40,054 nucleotides of DNA from Gemmatimonadota bacterium (GCA_003221045.1 QHUC01000003.1:1-40054); one strand, 5' to 3'. Shown: positions 10,278-21,395, numbered from the stretch's first letter. Notes: generated by a model not told the origin, from the letters alone. Numbers and translations: made by a program.

Positions 10278-10856
10278 CTATCGCGAGGCCAGCCGCTGGA
10301 GCTCGCTGTGCCGGAAGCAGGTCACCAGGTGATCGTTCACCATGCCGACCGCCTGCATGAACGCGTAACAGATCGTGGGCCCGACGAAGCGAAACCCGCG
10401 CTCGGTGAGGGCTTCGCTCATGGCGTCCGACTCTCGGCTTCTCGCGGGCAGGTCACGCAACGTGCGACGGCGATATTGCTTCGGCGCGCTGCCCACGAAG
10501 CTCCAGAGGAAGGCGCCGAAGCCGCCTTGCGTCTCCTGAAACTCGAGGAAGGCACGGGCATTGCCGATCGCGGCGCTCACCTTCTGACGATTGCGGACGA
10601 TTCCCGGATCCTTCAAGAGCTGCGCGATCTTCCGGCGGTCGTAGCGGACCATGCGCTTCGGGTCGAAGCCGTCGAACGCCTCGAGGAAGCGTGCACGCTT
10701 GTGGAGGATCACGCGCCACGAGAGTCCCGCCTGGAAGCCGTCCAGCACGAGCTTGGCGAACAGCTCGCGATCGTCGTAGAGCGGCACTCCCCATTCCTCG
10801 TCGTGGTAGGCGAGCATCAACGGGTCGTCGCCGCCGGCCCAACAGCGTCTGATCAT
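10278..10856 (-). CDS. tag: DNA-3-methyladenine glycosylase I
   Basis: MIRRCWAGGDDPLMLAYHDEEWGVPLYDDRELFAKLVLDGFQAGLSWRVILHKR...GFRFVGPTICYAFMQAVGMVNDH. Confidence 0.92.
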   Translation of the reverse strand: MIRRCWAGGDDPLMLAYHDEEWGVPLYDDRELFAKLVLDGFQAGLSWRVILHKRARFLEAFDGFDPKRMVRYDRRKIAQLLKDPGIVRNRQKVSAAIGNARAFLEFQETQGGFGAFLWSFVGSAPKQYRRRTLRDLPARSRESDAMSEALTERGFRFVGPTICYAFMQAVGMVNDHLVTCFRHSELQRLASR

Positions 10857-10905
10857 GGCCCGCGAATTTTGCACGGGCCGGGCCCGCCCGGCTAGTATTG
10901 CCGCC

Positions 10906-11892
10906 ATGAAGTACCTGCACGTCGCCGAGCAGCCGCCGGAGGGCGGGCGGGGGGGGCGGGGGGGACGCTACGTGGCGTCGCTCCGAGAGACCGCGGCCCC
11001 CGTCCCCGGTCGCGGCGAGGTCCTCATCCGCGTGACGGCGTCCGGCGTGAACCGCGCCGACCTTTCCCAGATCGCGGGGCGCTACCCACCGCCGCCGGGC
11101 GAGTCCGAGATCCTCGGCCTCGAGGTTTCAGGGGTACGCGACGACACGGACGAGCCCGTCTGCGCCCTGCTCGCGGGTGGCGGGCACGCCCAGTACGTGG
11201 CCGCGCCCGCCGGCCAGGTGTTCCCCGCGCCGACGGGGCTCGACCTCGCGACGGCGGCCGGCATCCCCGAGGCGTTTCTCACGGCTTACCTGAATCTCGT
11301 CGTCGAAGGCGGCGTGGTCCCCGGCGCCAGCGTGCTGGTGCACGCCGGCGCGTCGGGGGTGGGGCTCGCGGCCATTCAGGTCGCCAAGGTCGGCGGCGCG
11401 CGTCTCGCGGCAACGACCCGCACTCCCGAGAAGCTCGCCGCCCTCGCGGCCGCCGGGGTCGACCTCGCGGTCGACACGTCGCGCGCGGAGGTGGTCGCCG
11501 AGATCGAAGGGCACTGGGGGCGGGATGCGGTGGACATCGTGCTCGATCCCATCGGCGCGGCGACCCTGGGCGGCGATCTCCGGGTGCTCAGGGTAGGCGG
11601 ACGGATCGTGATTCTCTCGACCATGTCCGGGTCGCGCACTGAGCTCGACCTCGGGCTGCTCATGAAGAAGCGGGCCCGGGTCGTGGGGTCGACGCTCCGG
11701 GCGCGGAGCCGGCAGGAGAAGGCGGCAATCGTGACGCGATTCCGCGAGGAGATGCTGCCCCGATTCGCCACCGGCAAGCTCAAGGTGACGGTGGACTCGG
11801 TGTTTCCGGTCGAGCGCGCCGCCGAGGCGTTTCAACGGATGCGCGAGAATCGAAACGTCGGAAAGGTCCTCATCGGCTGGTCGGGCGGCTGA
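10906..11892 (+). CDS. Zinc-independent NAD(P)H quinone oxidoreductase (PIG3/QOR-like MDR family)
   Basis: GEVLIRVTASGVNRADLSQIAGRYPPPPGESEILGLEVSG; VLVHAGASGVGLAAIQVAK; NVGKVLI C-terminus. Confidence 0.88.
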   Translation: MKYLHVAEQPPEGGRGGRGGRYVASLRETAAPVPGRGEVLIRVTASGVNRADLSQIAGRYPPPPGESEILGLEVSGVRDDTDEPVCALLAGGGHAQYVAAPAGQVFPAPTGLDLATAAGIPEAFLTAYLNLVVEGGVVPGASVLVHAGASGVGLAAIQVAKVGGARLAATTRTPEKLAALAAAGVDLAVDTSRAEVVAEIEGHWGRDAVDIVLDPIGAATLGGDLRVLRVGGRIVILSTMSGSRTELDLGLLMKKRARVVGSTLRARSRQEKAAIVTRFREEMLPRFATGKLKVTVDSVFPVERAAEAFQRMRENRNVGKVLIGWSGG

Positions 11893-13067
11893 TGCGCTCC
11901 GGTGTATCTTACGGCTCCGTGATTCGGCAATGGCTCACCGCATTGGTTGTAGCAGCGGCGTGTCGGGGCGAGCGCCGGTCCGCCGTCGCTGCGCACGCGC
12001 CCGCGGACACGGCGCGCCCGGTAGAGGCGGTGAATCTGTACGCGCCCGCGGCCGCGGGCCGCCTGGCTCCCCGCGCCGCTGCGGCCCGCCCCCTCGTATA
12101 CGTGCCCAACTCGCACGACGGGACCGTGACGGTCATCGACCCGCGGACCTACCGCGTGCTGCGCACGTTCGCCACGGGCGCCCTGCCGCAGCACGTCGTG
12201 CCGTCCTACGACCTGAGCACCTTGTGGGTGGCCAACAACCTCGGCAACACCCTCACGCCCATCGATCCTGCGACCGGCCGCGAAGGGCCGGGCGTGCCGG
12301 TGTCGGACCCGTACAATCTCTACTTCACCCCGGATGGCCGCTTTGCGATCGTGGTGGCCGAGCGGCGGCGGCGGCTCGATTTTCGCGATGCTCGAACCAT
12401 GTCCCTCGTGCAATCGATCCCCGTCCAGTGCAAGGGCGTGGACCACATGGAGTTCACCGCGGATGGGCGATTCGCCATCGCGACGTGCGAGTTCTCGGGG
12501 CAACTCCTGAAACTCGATCTCGAGACGCGCACAGTGACCGGCTACCTGATGCTCGACCCTGGGGGACTCGACAGCACCGCCATGCCCCAGGATATCCGGT
12601 CGTCGCCCGACGGGCGCGTGTTCTACGTGGCCGACATGAAGGCGAACGGCGTGTTTCTCATCGATCCCGCGGCGTTTCGCCGGATCGGATTCGTGGCGAC
12701 CGGGAAGGGGACGCACGGCATCTATCCCAGCCGTGACGGGCGGCTGATGTACATCACGAATCGGGGGTGGAATACCACGGCGGGCGGCCGCCACGGTCCG
12801 GGATCGATCACCGTGCTCGACCCCGCCACCGAGCGCATCGTGGCCACCTGGCCCGTGCCGGGCGGCGGCAGTCCCGACATGGGGAATGTCACCGCGGACG
12901 GCACGGAGCTCTGGGTCTCGGGCCGCTACGACGACGAGGTGTACGTCTTCGACACGCGCACGGGTCGCCTGACGCACCGCATTCCGGTCGGCCGGGAGCC
13001 GCACGGGTTGTGTGTGTGGCCACAGCCCGGCCGGTACTCGCTGGGCCATACCGGCAACATGAGATAA
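11892..13067 (+). CDS. YncE/YVTN-family beta-propeller protein (probable lipoprotein)
   Basis: Hydrophobic leader ending VVAAAC; repeats VYVPNSHDGTVTVIDPRTYRVLRTFATG, ITVLDPATERIVATWPVPG, VYVFDTRTGRLTHRIPVG. Confidence 0.8.
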   Translation: MRSGVSYGSVIRQWLTALVVAAACRGERRSAVAAHAPADTARPVEAVNLYAPAAAGRLAPRAAAARPLVYVPNSHDGTVTVIDPRTYRVLRTFATGALPQHVVPSYDLSTLWVANNLGNTLTPIDPATGREGPGVPVSDPYNLYFTPDGRFAIVVAERRRRLDFRDARTMSLVQSIPVQCKGVDHMEFTADGRFAIATCEFSGQLLKLDLETRTVTGYLMLDPGGLDSTAMPQDIRSSPDGRVFYVADMKANGVFLIDPAAFRRIGFVATGKGTHGIYPSRDGRLMYITNRGWNTTAGGRHGPGSITVLDPATERIVATWPVPGGGSPDMGNVTADGTELWVSGRYDDEVYVFDTRTGRLTHRIPVGREPHGLCVWPQPGRYSLGHTGNMR

Positions 13068-13088
13068 CATCCTGCCGCGGAGTCAATC

Positions 13089-15146
13089 ATGGAAACTCGA
13101 CGTCTGTTGGTCGCTGCCGTCACGGTCACTTGCGTCGCCTGCAGTCACGCGGCGCTCCCGGCGCGCGCCGCGCGCGGTCCATCGCCCGCGGTGCTGGCGT
13201 TCGACCGCTCCAGCCTCGACACGACCTGCGCCCCGTGTCGCGACTTCTTCCAGTTCGCGAACGGCGGCTGGTTGTCGCACACCGAGATCCCCGCTGCCTT
13301 CCCGAGCTGGGGCAGCTTCAACCAGCTGTACGAGCACAACCTCGACGTTCTGCACGAACTGCTCGAGGCGGTGGCGAAAGACAACGCGGCGGCACCGGGG
13401 AGTAATCGTCGCAAGCTGGGCACGTTCTATCGGACCTGCATGGATTCGGCCGCCGCGGACGCGGCCGGACTCGAGCCGCTCAAGCCGGAGCTCGATCGCA
13501 TCGCGGGGGTGAGCTCGGGGACCGCGCTGCTGGCGGAAGCGGCGCGGCTCCAGCGCGCCGGCGCGCGTGCCCTCTTCTCGTTTACCGCGGGGCCGGACGC
13601 CAAGCGCTCGACCGAGGTCATCGCCGAGGCGGGACAGGGCGGCCTTGGCCTGCCCGACCGCGACTACTACACCAAGACCGACAGCGCCTCCGAGCGGCTC
13701 CGGCAGCAATACGCGACGCACGTCGCGCGCATGCTCGAGCTCACGGGCACCGGTGCCGACGAGGCTCGCGCGGCCGCGCAACGCATCATGACGCTCGAGA
13801 CGGCGCTGGCCGGCGCGTCGATGTCCCGGGTGCAGCAGCGCGACCCGAACGCCGTCTATCACAAGATGAACGTCACGGAGCTCGGGGCGATCAGCCCCGG
13901 GATAGCGTGGGGAGATTACTTCGGTGAGGTCGGGGCGCCGGCGCTGACGGCGCTGAACGTCCGTCAGCCCGACTTCTTCAAGGCTCTGAGCGGCCTGATG
14001 CGGGACCGGCCGATGGACGACTGGCGCTGGTATCTGCGCTGGCACTTGATCGATCGGTTCGGGGCGTGGCTGGCATCCCCGCTCGCCGGCGAAGACTTCC
14101 ACTTCGAGCAGACGCTCACCGGTGTGAAGGAGCAGCAGCCGCGGTGGCGGCGCTGCGTGCAGGCGACGGACAACGGCCTCGGAGAAGCGCTCGGCCAGGA
14201 GTACGTGGCCCGGACGTTCAGCCCCGAAGCCAAGCGCCGTGCGCTCGAGATGGTGCACGGCCTGGAGGCCGTGATGGAAGACCGGCTCCACGGCCTCCCC
14301 TGGATGGGCGACACGACCCGACAGCAGGCACTGATAAAGCTCGCCGGCTACACGAACAAGATCGGCTATCCCGAGCGCTGGGTGGACTACAGCGCGCTCC
14401 GCGTCGAGCTTGGCTCGTTCGTCGCCAACGTCCAGCGGGCGAGCGAATTCGACACCGGGCGGCGCCTGGCGGAAATCGGCAAGCCGGTGGACCGCACGCG
14501 CTTCGGCATGACGCCGCCGACGGTGAACGCGTACTACAACCCGCGCATGAACGAGATCGTCTTCCCGGCGGGGATCCTGCAGCCTCCGTTCTTCAACCCC
14601 GACGCGGACGACGCGATCAACTACGGCGGCATGGGGGCCGTCATCGGCCATGAGCTGACTCACGGGTTCGACGACGCCGGACGCCAGTACGACGCCGTCG
14701 GCAACCTGCGCGACTGGTGGACGGTGGCGGACGGCGACCGCTTCAAGGCCCAGGCGCAGCTTGTGGTGGATCAATTCGCGGGATACGTGGCTGTGGACAC
14801 GCTCCGCGTGAACGGGCGCCTCACGTTGGGGGAGAATCTCGCCGACCTGAACGGCCTGCGCATTGCGTATGCGGCGTTCGAGCGCTCGCTCGTCGGGAAG
14901 CCCCGCCCGCCGCTCATCGACGGGTTCACGCCCGAGCAGCGCTTCTTCCTGGGATGGGCCCAGGTGTGGCGGGGGAAGTACCGCGACGAGTACGCGCGTT
15001 TGCTGGTGAACGTGGACCCGCACTCGCCCCCTCGGTGGCGCGTGAACGGGCCGCTCTCGGACATGACGGAATTCCGGAAGGCCTTCGCCTGCAACGCCGG
15101 CGACGCGATGGTACGCCCGGATTCCGTACAGCCCCACATCTGGTGA
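13089..15146 (+). CDS. pepO: M13-family (neprilysin/PepO-like) zinc metallopeptidase
   Basis: VNAYYNPRMNEIVFPAGILQPPFF, VIGHELTHGFDDAGRQYD (HExxH), ENLADLNGLRIAY, C-terminal motif ending in PHIW. Confidence 0.9.
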   Translation: METRRLLVAAVTVTCVACSHAALPARAARGPSPAVLAFDRSSLDTTCAPCRDFFQFANGGWLSHTEIPAAFPSWGSFNQLYEHNLDVLHELLEAVAKDNAAAPGSNRRKLGTFYRTCMDSAAADAAGLEPLKPELDRIAGVSSGTALLAEAARLQRAGARALFSFTAGPDAKRSTEVIAEAGQGGLGLPDRDYYTKTDSASERLRQQYATHVARMLELTGTGADEARAAAQRIMTLETALAGASMSRVQQRDPNAVYHKMNVTELGAISPGIAWGDYFGEVGAPALTALNVRQPDFFKALSGLMRDRPMDDWRWYLRWHLIDRFGAWLASPLAGEDFHFEQTLTGVKEQQPRWRRCVQATDNGLGEALGQEYVARTFSPEAKRRALEMVHGLEAVMEDRLHGLPWMGDTTRQQALIKLAGYTNKIGYPERWVDYSALRVELGSFVANVQRASEFDTGRRLAEIGKPVDRTRFGMTPPTVNAYYNPRMNEIVFPAGILQPPFFNPDADDAINYGGMGAVIGHELTHGFDDAGRQYDAVGNLRDWWTVADGDRFKAQAQLVVDQFAGYVAVDTLRVNGRLTLGENLADLNGLRIAYAAFERSLVGKPRPPLIDGFTPEQRFFLGWAQVWRGKYRDEYARLLVNVDPHSPPRWRVNGPLSDMTEFRKAFACNAGDAMVRPDSVQPHIW

Positions 15147-15155
15147 CGTCGTGTC

Positions 15156-15807
15156 ATGCATCGCATTAAGGGAAAACTGATCCTCGTCACGGGGGCCAGC
15201 TCTGGCATCGGCGAGGCGTGCGCCCGGCGGTTCGCCGCCGAGGGCGCGAACCTGGTCCTCTGGGCACGGCGGGCCGATCGCCTCGAGCGGGTCGCCGCCG
15301 AGCTCGGCACTGCGCACCGGGTGTCGGTCTCGGTCGGGGTGGTGGATGTGCGAGATCGGACCGCGGTCAACCGTGCCGCCGAGGCTCTCGTGGTTGAACG
15401 TCACCCGGGCGATCCTGCCCCACATGGTGGCGCGGCGCCGGGGGCACATCGTGAACCTCGGGAGTACCGCCGGCCACATGACCTATCCGATGGGAAATGT
15501 GTACAACGCCACGAAGTTCGGCGTGCGCGCCCTCACAGAGGGAATGAACCTCGACGTCGCTGGCACCCCGATCCGGGTATCTGCCGTGGACCCCGGGTTC
15601 GTCGAGACGGAGTTTTCCGAGGTGCGCTTTCACGGCGACAAGGACCGCGCCAAGGCCGTGTATCAGGGGTTCACGCCGCTCAGCGCGGACGACGTGGCCG
15701 ACGCGATCGCCTACGTGGTGAACCTCCCGGAACACGTGAACATTCTCGACCTGGTGATCATGCCGACGGCGCAGCGCAACGTGTATGTGGTGGACCGCTC
15801 GTCATGA
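15156..15807 (+). pseudogene. Short-chain dehydrogenase/reductase (YdfG-like) with internal deletion and frameshift
   Basis: N-terminal TGASSGIGEACARRFAAEGANLVLWARR in one frame until about 15395; C-terminal LNVTRAILPHMVARRRGHIVNLGSTAGHMTYPMGNVYNATKFGVRALTEG in another frame. The central NNAG region is absent. Confidence 0.75.
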
Positions 15808-16487
15808 CCGTGCGTGCCATGCTGCGGCTCGCCCTGGTGGCCTCACTCGTCGGAGGCGCCGCCTGTAATGACGGTAGCGGACCCCCACCGCCCCAAGGGT
15901 CGGCGTTACGCTATCTGCACGCGGTTCTAGATGGGCCGACCATCTCGGTCTTCGTGGACGGCGGTCGGGGAAACACGATCGCCTTCGGCGAGCTGAGTCA
16001 CGTCTTCCAGCTCTCCCCCGGTCAACACGATCTCGATGTCCTGCCGGCCGACAACACCCCCGCACTGCTGGTGCTTTTCAACAGCGTGGGTGGGGTCAAC
16101 TACACGGCGTTCGTGATCGACACGACCATAGGCGGGTCGGTGACCATGATGCCTGTGCTCGTGTTGGATTCGGGCGCGGTTCCGAGCGGCGTGGGCCGCT
16201 TGCGCCTCGCCAATTTCGCGGCGCTCGCTCCCTCGATCGACGCATTCCGGACGCAGCCGGACAGCATTGGTTTGATCCCCACGCTGCAGCCGTTCAACTA
16301 CCGCGCGATGACCCCGTACTTCGACAGCGCACCCGGCAAGTGGACCGTCGTGATCTCGCACCACGGCACGACCGACACGCTGTTCCTGACCGACTCGATC
16401 GCCGTGGGCGATGGCCATGCGTTCATCGTCGCCATCATCGATTCGACGAATGCCCACGTCACCGCGCGGGTGATCGGGGAGCGTTAG
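15804..16487 (+). CDS. DUF4397-like secreted lipoprotein
   Basis: Lipobox (VGGAAC); LRYLHAVLDGPTISVFVDG... LSPGQHDLDVLPADNT...RLRLANFAALAPSIDAF; ATGA overlap with the SDR stop. Confidence 0.65.
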   Translation: MTVRAMLRLALVASLVGGAACNDGSGPPPPQGSALRYLHAVLDGPTISVFVDGGRGNTIAFGELSHVFQLSPGQHDLDVLPADNTPALLVLFNSVGGVNYTAFVIDTTIGGSVTMMPVLVLDSGAVPSGVGRLRLANFAALAPSIDAFRTQPDSIGLIPTLQPFNYRAMTPYFDSAPGKWTVVISHHGTTDTLFLTDSIAVGDGHAFIVAIIDSTNAHVTARVIGER

Positions 16488-17466
16488 CCCCGCCCACCGC
16501 CGCCGCGAATCGCCGCACGATCTCGCCCGCGGGCTCGATGCTCGTGATCCCGCGCACACTGCGGCCCGCCTGCCAGTAGTCCCGGGACGATTCTCCCGCG
16601 AAGTGACTCCGCCTGAGCCGCCACGCCGACCGGAGCGCGTAGATCGTGCGCATGAGATGCTTCGTCCGCCGGTGCCGCAACAGCCAGCGGGCGAGCGGGC
16701 CGGCTTTGGTACCCACCCGCTCCACATAGGGCGTCCGGATCACGGCGAGCGGCACGCCCGTGACGCGCTCCGTCAGGACGATGTCGTCCTCGTCGGATTC
16801 CACAATCGCGCGCTTGTAGTCGCGGTGAGCGGTGCACTCGGTGGTGGCGATAAAGCGGGTGCCGAGCTGCACGCCCGCGTAGCCCATGCGGAGCGCGGCG
16901 ACGAATTCGGCCGCCTCACCGATACCGCCCGCGCACACCAGCGGCACGTCGAGGTCCCCCAGCTCGGCCATCAGTTGCTCGGCGCTCTTCGGGCCCGCAT
17001 GCCCGCCCGCCCGGCTGTTGACGGCGATCAGGCCGCGCACGCCCGAGTCGAGCGCCTTGAACGCCCATTTTCGCTCGGTCACGTCGTGATACACCACCCC
17101 GCGGACTAGGGCGACGCGATCGACGACCCAGCGTGGTTTGCCCAGCGACGTGATAAAAAATGTCACGCCTTCCTCGAGGGCGATGTCGACGTAGCGGCGC
17201 ATGCGCTCGAGGTAGAGGTTCGACGACTGCTCGATCAGCTCGTTCATGCCGATCGGCTTCTGCGTGAGCCGGCGGATCAGCCGAAGCCCGTCGCGCAGCA
17301 GGCGGCGGTGGACGTACTCCATCGAAAGCGGCTGCACGATCCCGATCCCGCCGGCCTCCGAGACGGCGGCGACGAGCTCCGGGTTGGAGCAGGGGAACAT
17401 GGCGCCGCCGATCAACGGCACCGCGACCCGGGCGTCGCGGGTGAGGGCGGTGTCGAGACTCGTCAC
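16459..17466 (-). CDS. Nitronate monooxygenase-family flavoprotein
   Basis: [82 protein letters not shown] start overlaps the upstream stop. Confidence 0.85.
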   Translation of the reverse strand: MTSLDTALTRDARVAVPLIGGAMFPCSNPELVAAVSEAGGIGIVQPLSMEYVHRRLLRDGLRLIRRLTQKPIGMNELIEQSSNLYLERMRRYVDIALEEGVTFFITSLGKPRWVVDRVALVRGVVYHDVTERKWAFKALDSGVRGLIAVNSRAGGHAGPKSAEQLMAELGDLDVPLVCAGGIGEAAEFVAALRMGYAGVQLGTRFIATTECTAHRDYKRAIVESDEDDIVLTERVTGVPLAVIRTPYVERVGTKAGPLARWLLRHRRTKHLMRTIYALRSAWRLRRSHFAGESSRDYWQAGRSVRGITSIEPAGEIVRRFAAAVGGANAPRSPAR

Positions 17467-17933
17467 TTCGCGGGCCGGGGGGGCCGGGGGCCGATGCGCC
17501 AGCTTACCGTGGTACGGGCGACCACGTCGCCGGTCGAATCCGTGATCTCGGAGACGAAGTCGTGCTCCGCCTCGCGGCTCGTGTCTGGCATCGGGCAGCG
17601 CGCCTCGGCCGTGAGGGTGCCGCGAGCCTTCTTCAGGAACGTGATGGAAAGTGCGACCGGGATGCCGCGCGCGCTGGGAGGGAGCCACACGGTGACCGCG
17701 AGGCCGCTCGTCACCTCGCCGAGATTGGCGAGCGCCACGGCGTGAATCGAATGGAGGTGGTTCCGGACCCGCCACCGGTCGCGCATCGTGACCTTTGCGT
17801 AGCCGGGCCGGAGTTCGAGTACGTGAGGCCGGACGGTGCCCGTGTAGGGAACCACGCGCCACAGCAACCAGCTGAACAGCCACCGGCCGCCCGGGAGCGA
17901 GCTGAGGCGCTCCCACCAGGCGGCGAACCTCAC
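17463..17933 (-). CDS. DUF4442 / PaaI-like hotdog thioesterase
   Basis: [45 protein letters not shown], typical DUF4442 hotdog. Confidence 0.8.
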   Translation of the reverse strand: MRFAAWWERLSSLPGGRWLFSWLLWRVVPYTGTVRPHVLELRPGYAKVTMRDRWRVRNHLHSIHAVALANLGEVTSGLAVTVWLPPSARGIPVALSITFLKKARGTLTAEARCPMPDTSREAEHDFVSEITDSTGDVVARTTVSWRIGPRPPRPAK

Positions 17934-19888
17934 GGCGTGGCGGATCCGGTGCGGCCGAGCAGGTACCGTTCGGTGAACAGGATCGTCGCGTAGAACTGGA
18001 AGTCCTGGTTGCCTTTCTTGCGGAATCCGTGCCCCTCGTCCTTGGCCATGAGAAACCAGGCCGGCACGGCGCGGCGCTTGAGGGCCGCTAGCATCTGCTC
18101 GGCCTCACTGCGCGGCACGCGAGGATCGTTCATGCCTTGAACGATGAAGAGCGGCTTGGTCACCTTGTCGACGTTGTTCAGGGGAGCCGTGCGCTCCATC
18201 CAGGCGCGCAGGGTCGAGTCGCGCTCGTCGCCGTACTCGACCCGGCGCAGGTCCTGGCGGTAGCCCGACGTGTGCTCGAGGAATGTGGCGAGGTTCGATA
18301 TGCCCACGACGTCTACGGCGCAGCAGATCGCGCGATCGTACTGGGTCGCCGTGACGAGCGTCATGTGCCCTCCGTAGCTGCCTCCCGTCACCAGCACGTG
18401 ATCGCCGTCCAAGTCGGGCCGCGTACGGATCCACTCGAGGAGGGCGCCGATGTCCTTGTACGCCCCGTCGCGCAGCACACCGTTGTCGAGCTTCACGTAC
18501 GTCTTGCCGTACCCGGTAGAGCCGCGAATGTTGGGAAAGATCATCGCGACGCCGAGCTCGTTGAGATAGTAGTTGTTGCGGCCGAGGAAGCCGGGCCGGG
18601 ACTGGCCCTCGGGCCCGCCGTGGATGTTGATAATCACGGGCCGGCGGCCGGCGAAGTGTGCCGGGGGCTTGTAGAGGAAGCCCGAGATCGCGCGCCCGTC
18701 GAAACCGGGCCAGTGCACCAGCTCCGCTTCGGCGAAGTCGCGGGTGTCGAGGCCCCCGGTCTCGCTCTCCGTCCAGCGCGTGAGCGCCCCGCTCGCAACC
18801 TCGAGCGAGTACGCATCCGCAGGCGCGCGCGACGAGGTGAGCGTAAAGCCCAACTCGGCGCTGTTCGACCGCCAGCGGAGGCCGGAGACCACGCCGGCAG
18901 GCAGCTTGGGGACGCGGCGCTCGACGCCAGTCGCGGTGCCGATCACGTGCAGCACGCCGACCCCACCCTCGTTCGTGACAAACGCAATCGCGCGCCCGTC
19001 GGGCGAGAGGTCGAACTCCTCCACGTCCCAGGGGATCTCGCTCGTCAGGAAGCGATACCGCTTGGTGGCCAGCTCCAGATACGCAAGCCGCTGGAATTCC
19101 GAGCCGCGGTCGGAGGTGAGGTAGACGCCCTTGCCGTCGCGTCCGAACCGCTCGGCGCCATAGGCGATGCTCTCGTCTCCCTCCTTGGGTGTGAGCAGCG
19201 TCTGTTGCCCGCTGGCCACGTCCACGAGCCACAGACGGGTCTCGTTGACCGAGACGCCCTGCCGCAGGAGGATCTGACGGTCGTCCGGTGACCAATCGGC
19301 GGGTTCGTAGCCGCCGCCCTCGAGCTGCGTGACCATGCGGTCGGTGGCGGGCTGGGACGGATCCATCACCCACAGGTCGAGGTCGCGGCCGTCACGACGC
19401 GTCGACATGTATGCGTACCGGTCGCCCCGGTGTGACCAGGCGCCACCGACGTTGCGGGACTTCCCGTCGGTGAGCAAAGTGATCTCTCCCGTCGCCACGT
19501 CGTAACGATACTTCTGGAAGAACTCCGCGCCTCCTACATCCTTCGTGAACACGATGTAGTGGCCATCCGTCGGTTGATACGAGGCGCCGGACACCGGATC
19601 CGGGAAGAACGTGAGCTGCGTGCGGGCGCCGCCCGGAAGGGCGACGCGGTGCAGCTGCGGCGCGTCGCCAAACCGCGTGCCGATGATCATCTCGCGACGC
19701 GTCGGGTGCCAGTCCCAGAACGCGGCCGCTCGGAAGTCACCATAACGCCGCGCGCCTTCGGCGATGGCAGTGGGTATGGGCGGAACCCCGTCGGTCACGA
19801 GATTCTCGGTCGGCGCGATGCTCTGAGCGAGCGAGGGAGTCGGGGCGAGCAGGGCGATCGAAAGCAGCAGACGCAGCAGCGTCGGCAT
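17930..19888 (-). CDS. S9-family prolyl oligopeptidase-like peptidase, secreted
   Basis: Signal peptide [24 protein letters not shown]40/TolB-like propeller repeats; catalytic [26 protein letters not shown]. Confidence 0.9.
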   Translation of the reverse strand: MPTLLRLLLSIALLAPTPSLAQSIAPTENLVTDGVPPIPTAIAEGARRYGDFRAAAFWDWHPTRREMIIGTRFGDAPQLHRVALPGGARTQLTFFPDPVSGASYQPTDGHYIVFTKDVGGAEFFQKYRYDVATGEITLLTDGKSRNVGGAWSHRGDRYAYMSTRRDGRDLDLWVMDPSQPATDRMVTQLEGGGYEPADWSPDDRQILLRQGVSVNETRLWLVDVASGQQTLLTPKEGDESIAYGAERFGRDGKGVYLTSDRGSEFQRLAYLELATKRYRFLTSEIPWDVEEFDLSPDGRAIAFVTNEGGVGVLHVIGTATGVERRVPKLPAGVVSGLRWRSNSAELGFTLTSSRAPADAYSLEVASGALTRWTESETGGLDTRDFAEAELVHWPGFDGRAISGFLYKPPAHFAGRRPVIINIHGGPEGQSRPGFLGRNNYYLNELGVAMIFPNIRGSTGYGKTYVKLDNGVLRDGAYKDIGALLEWIRTRPDLDGDHVLVTGGSYGGHMTLVTATQYDRAICCAVDVVGISNLATFLEHTSGYRQDLRRVEYGDERDSTLRAWMERTAPLNNVDKVTKPLFIVQGMNDPRVPRSEAEQMLAALKRRAVPAWFLMAKDEGHGFRKKGNQDFQFYATILFTERYLLGRTGSATP

Positions 19889-20031
19889 AGCGGCTCCTCG
19901 GGGTGGTTGAGCTTCGAAAAAGCTACGGCGGTGTAAGGGCGGTCGCGAGGTATAGGGCGCAGCATGCTGCCGCGCCTCGCCGACGCCCGGTCGGCTGCGT
20001 AGCTTTCCCGCAGCTGCAAAGGGGAGAAACA

Positions 20032-21390
20032 GTGACGCTGAACCGCTATCCACACGGCCACGTCTTCTACCGGAAGCTCGGCAAGAGCTACCCGCGCGTC
20101 GTGCGGGGCGAAGGCTGCTGGCTGTTCGACGACACTGGGAAGGCGTACCTCGACGCCGTCGGGGGCGCCTACGTCGCGAACCTCGGCCATTCGAACCCCG
20201 AGATTGCGGACGCCCTGGCCCGCCAGGCCCGCGAGTTCGGCTACCTGTCGGCTACCGCCTTCACCCACGGCCCGGTGGAAGAGCTCGCCGGCGAGCTCGC
20301 CGAGACGCTCCCGGGGGACTTGAACAAGCTCTATTTCCTCTCCAGCGGCTCGGAGGCGGTCGAGGCCGCCCTGAAGCTCGCGCGGCAGTACTGGATCGAG
20401 GCAGGCAAGCCCTCGAAACACCGCATCATCGCCCTCAATCCCTCATATCACGGCAATACGCTGCTTGCGCTGTCGGCGTCGGCGCGCGAGCAGTACCGAC
20501 TGCCGTTCCGTGAGTGGCTCGTGGACGTGGAGCGGATTCCGGCCCCATACGCCTATCGATGCGCCTGCCGGGGCGATGACCCCACGTGCCCCACGTGCAG
20601 TGGCGCCGCGCTCGAGGCTCAGATCCAGCGGCTGGGCGCCGACACCGTCGCCGCGTTCATCGCGGAGCCCGTGGGCGGCTCGTCCACGGGGGCATCCACG
20701 CCCCGCCCCGACTACTTTCGTACGATCCGCGAGATCTGCGATCGCCACCAGGTCCTGTTCGTGGCCGACGAGATTCTGTGCGGGGCGGGTCGCACCGGCA
20801 CATGGTGGGCCGTCGAGCCGTATGGCGTGGTCCCCGACCTGATGGTGGTGGGCAAAGGAATCTCGGGTGGCTACGCCCCACTGTCGGCGGTGGCCGCGCC
20901 GGAACGGATCGTCGACGTGATCGCCGAGGGCTCGGGCAGCTTCCTCCACGCGCAGACGTTCTCCTTTCATCCCGTGTCGTGCGCGGCCGGGCTGGCCGCC
21001 GTGCGCGTGCTCAAGCGCGAGCGCCTCGTGGAGCGGTGCGCCAAGCTCGGGGTCACCTTGCAGCGGCGCCTGGCGACACTCATGGACCTGCCGCACGTGG
21101 GCGATGTGCGCGGGCGTGGGCTCCTTGCCGGGATCGAGTTTGTCGAAGACAAGGGCACGCGGGCGCCCTTCCTGCGCGCCGCGAAATTCGTCGAGGCGTT
21201 CACCGAGGCGGCCCAGGAGGCCGGCCTCATCGTCTGGCCCAACGTCGGGCACGCGGATGGCGTGAATGGTGACCTCGTGGTGGTGGCGCCACCGTTCGTG
21301 GTCACGGAGCAGGAGATCGACCAGATCGTGACCCGATTCAAGACCGCTCACGCCGCGGCGTTGAAGGCGGTCAAGGTAGGCGCGCGGTGA
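20032..21390 (+). CDS. Class-III PLP-dependent aminotransferase
   Basis: GTG start after GGGGAG; YFLSSGSEAVEAALKLARQY, VADEILCGAGRTG, VVGKGISGGYAPLSAV. Confidence 0.88.
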   Translation: MTLNRYPHGHVFYRKLGKSYPRVVRGEGCWLFDDTGKAYLDAVGGAYVANLGHSNPEIADALARQAREFGYLSATAFTHGPVEELAGELAETLPGDLNKLYFLSSGSEAVEAALKLARQYWIEAGKPSKHRIIALNPSYHGNTLLALSASAREQYRLPFREWLVDVERIPAPYAYRCACRGDDPTCPTCSGAALEAQIQRLGADTVAAFIAEPVGGSSTGASTPRPDYFRTIREICDRHQVLFVADEILCGAGRTGTWWAVEPYGVVPDLMVVGKGISGGYAPLSAVAAPERIVDVIAEGSGSFLHAQTFSFHPVSCAAGLAAVRVLKRERLVERCAKLGVTLQRRLATLMDLPHVGDVRGRGLLAGIEFVEDKGTRAPFLRAAKFVEAFTEAAQEAGLIVWPNVGHADGVNGDLVVVAPPFVVTEQEIDQIVTRFKTAHAAALKAVKVGAR

Positions 21391-21395
21391 GACCC

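Noticed and set aside
10862-10880. Possible sigma-54-like site near TGGCCCGCGAATTTTGC upstream of the quinone oxidoreductase gene
   Set aside because: Spacing is GG-N12-GC rather than N10 and the -24 element is poor.
13083-15479. 798-aa minus-strand ORF antisense to the M13 peptidase gene
   Set aside because: Typical GC-rich shadow ORF: no recognisable domains, Arg/His/Val-rich low-complexity composition, and the opposite strand carries an unambiguous metallopeptidase.
17467-17916. N-terminal extension of the nitronate monooxygenase ORF
   Set aside because: It overlaps the DUF4442 gene in a different frame; homology begins at the GTG at 17466.
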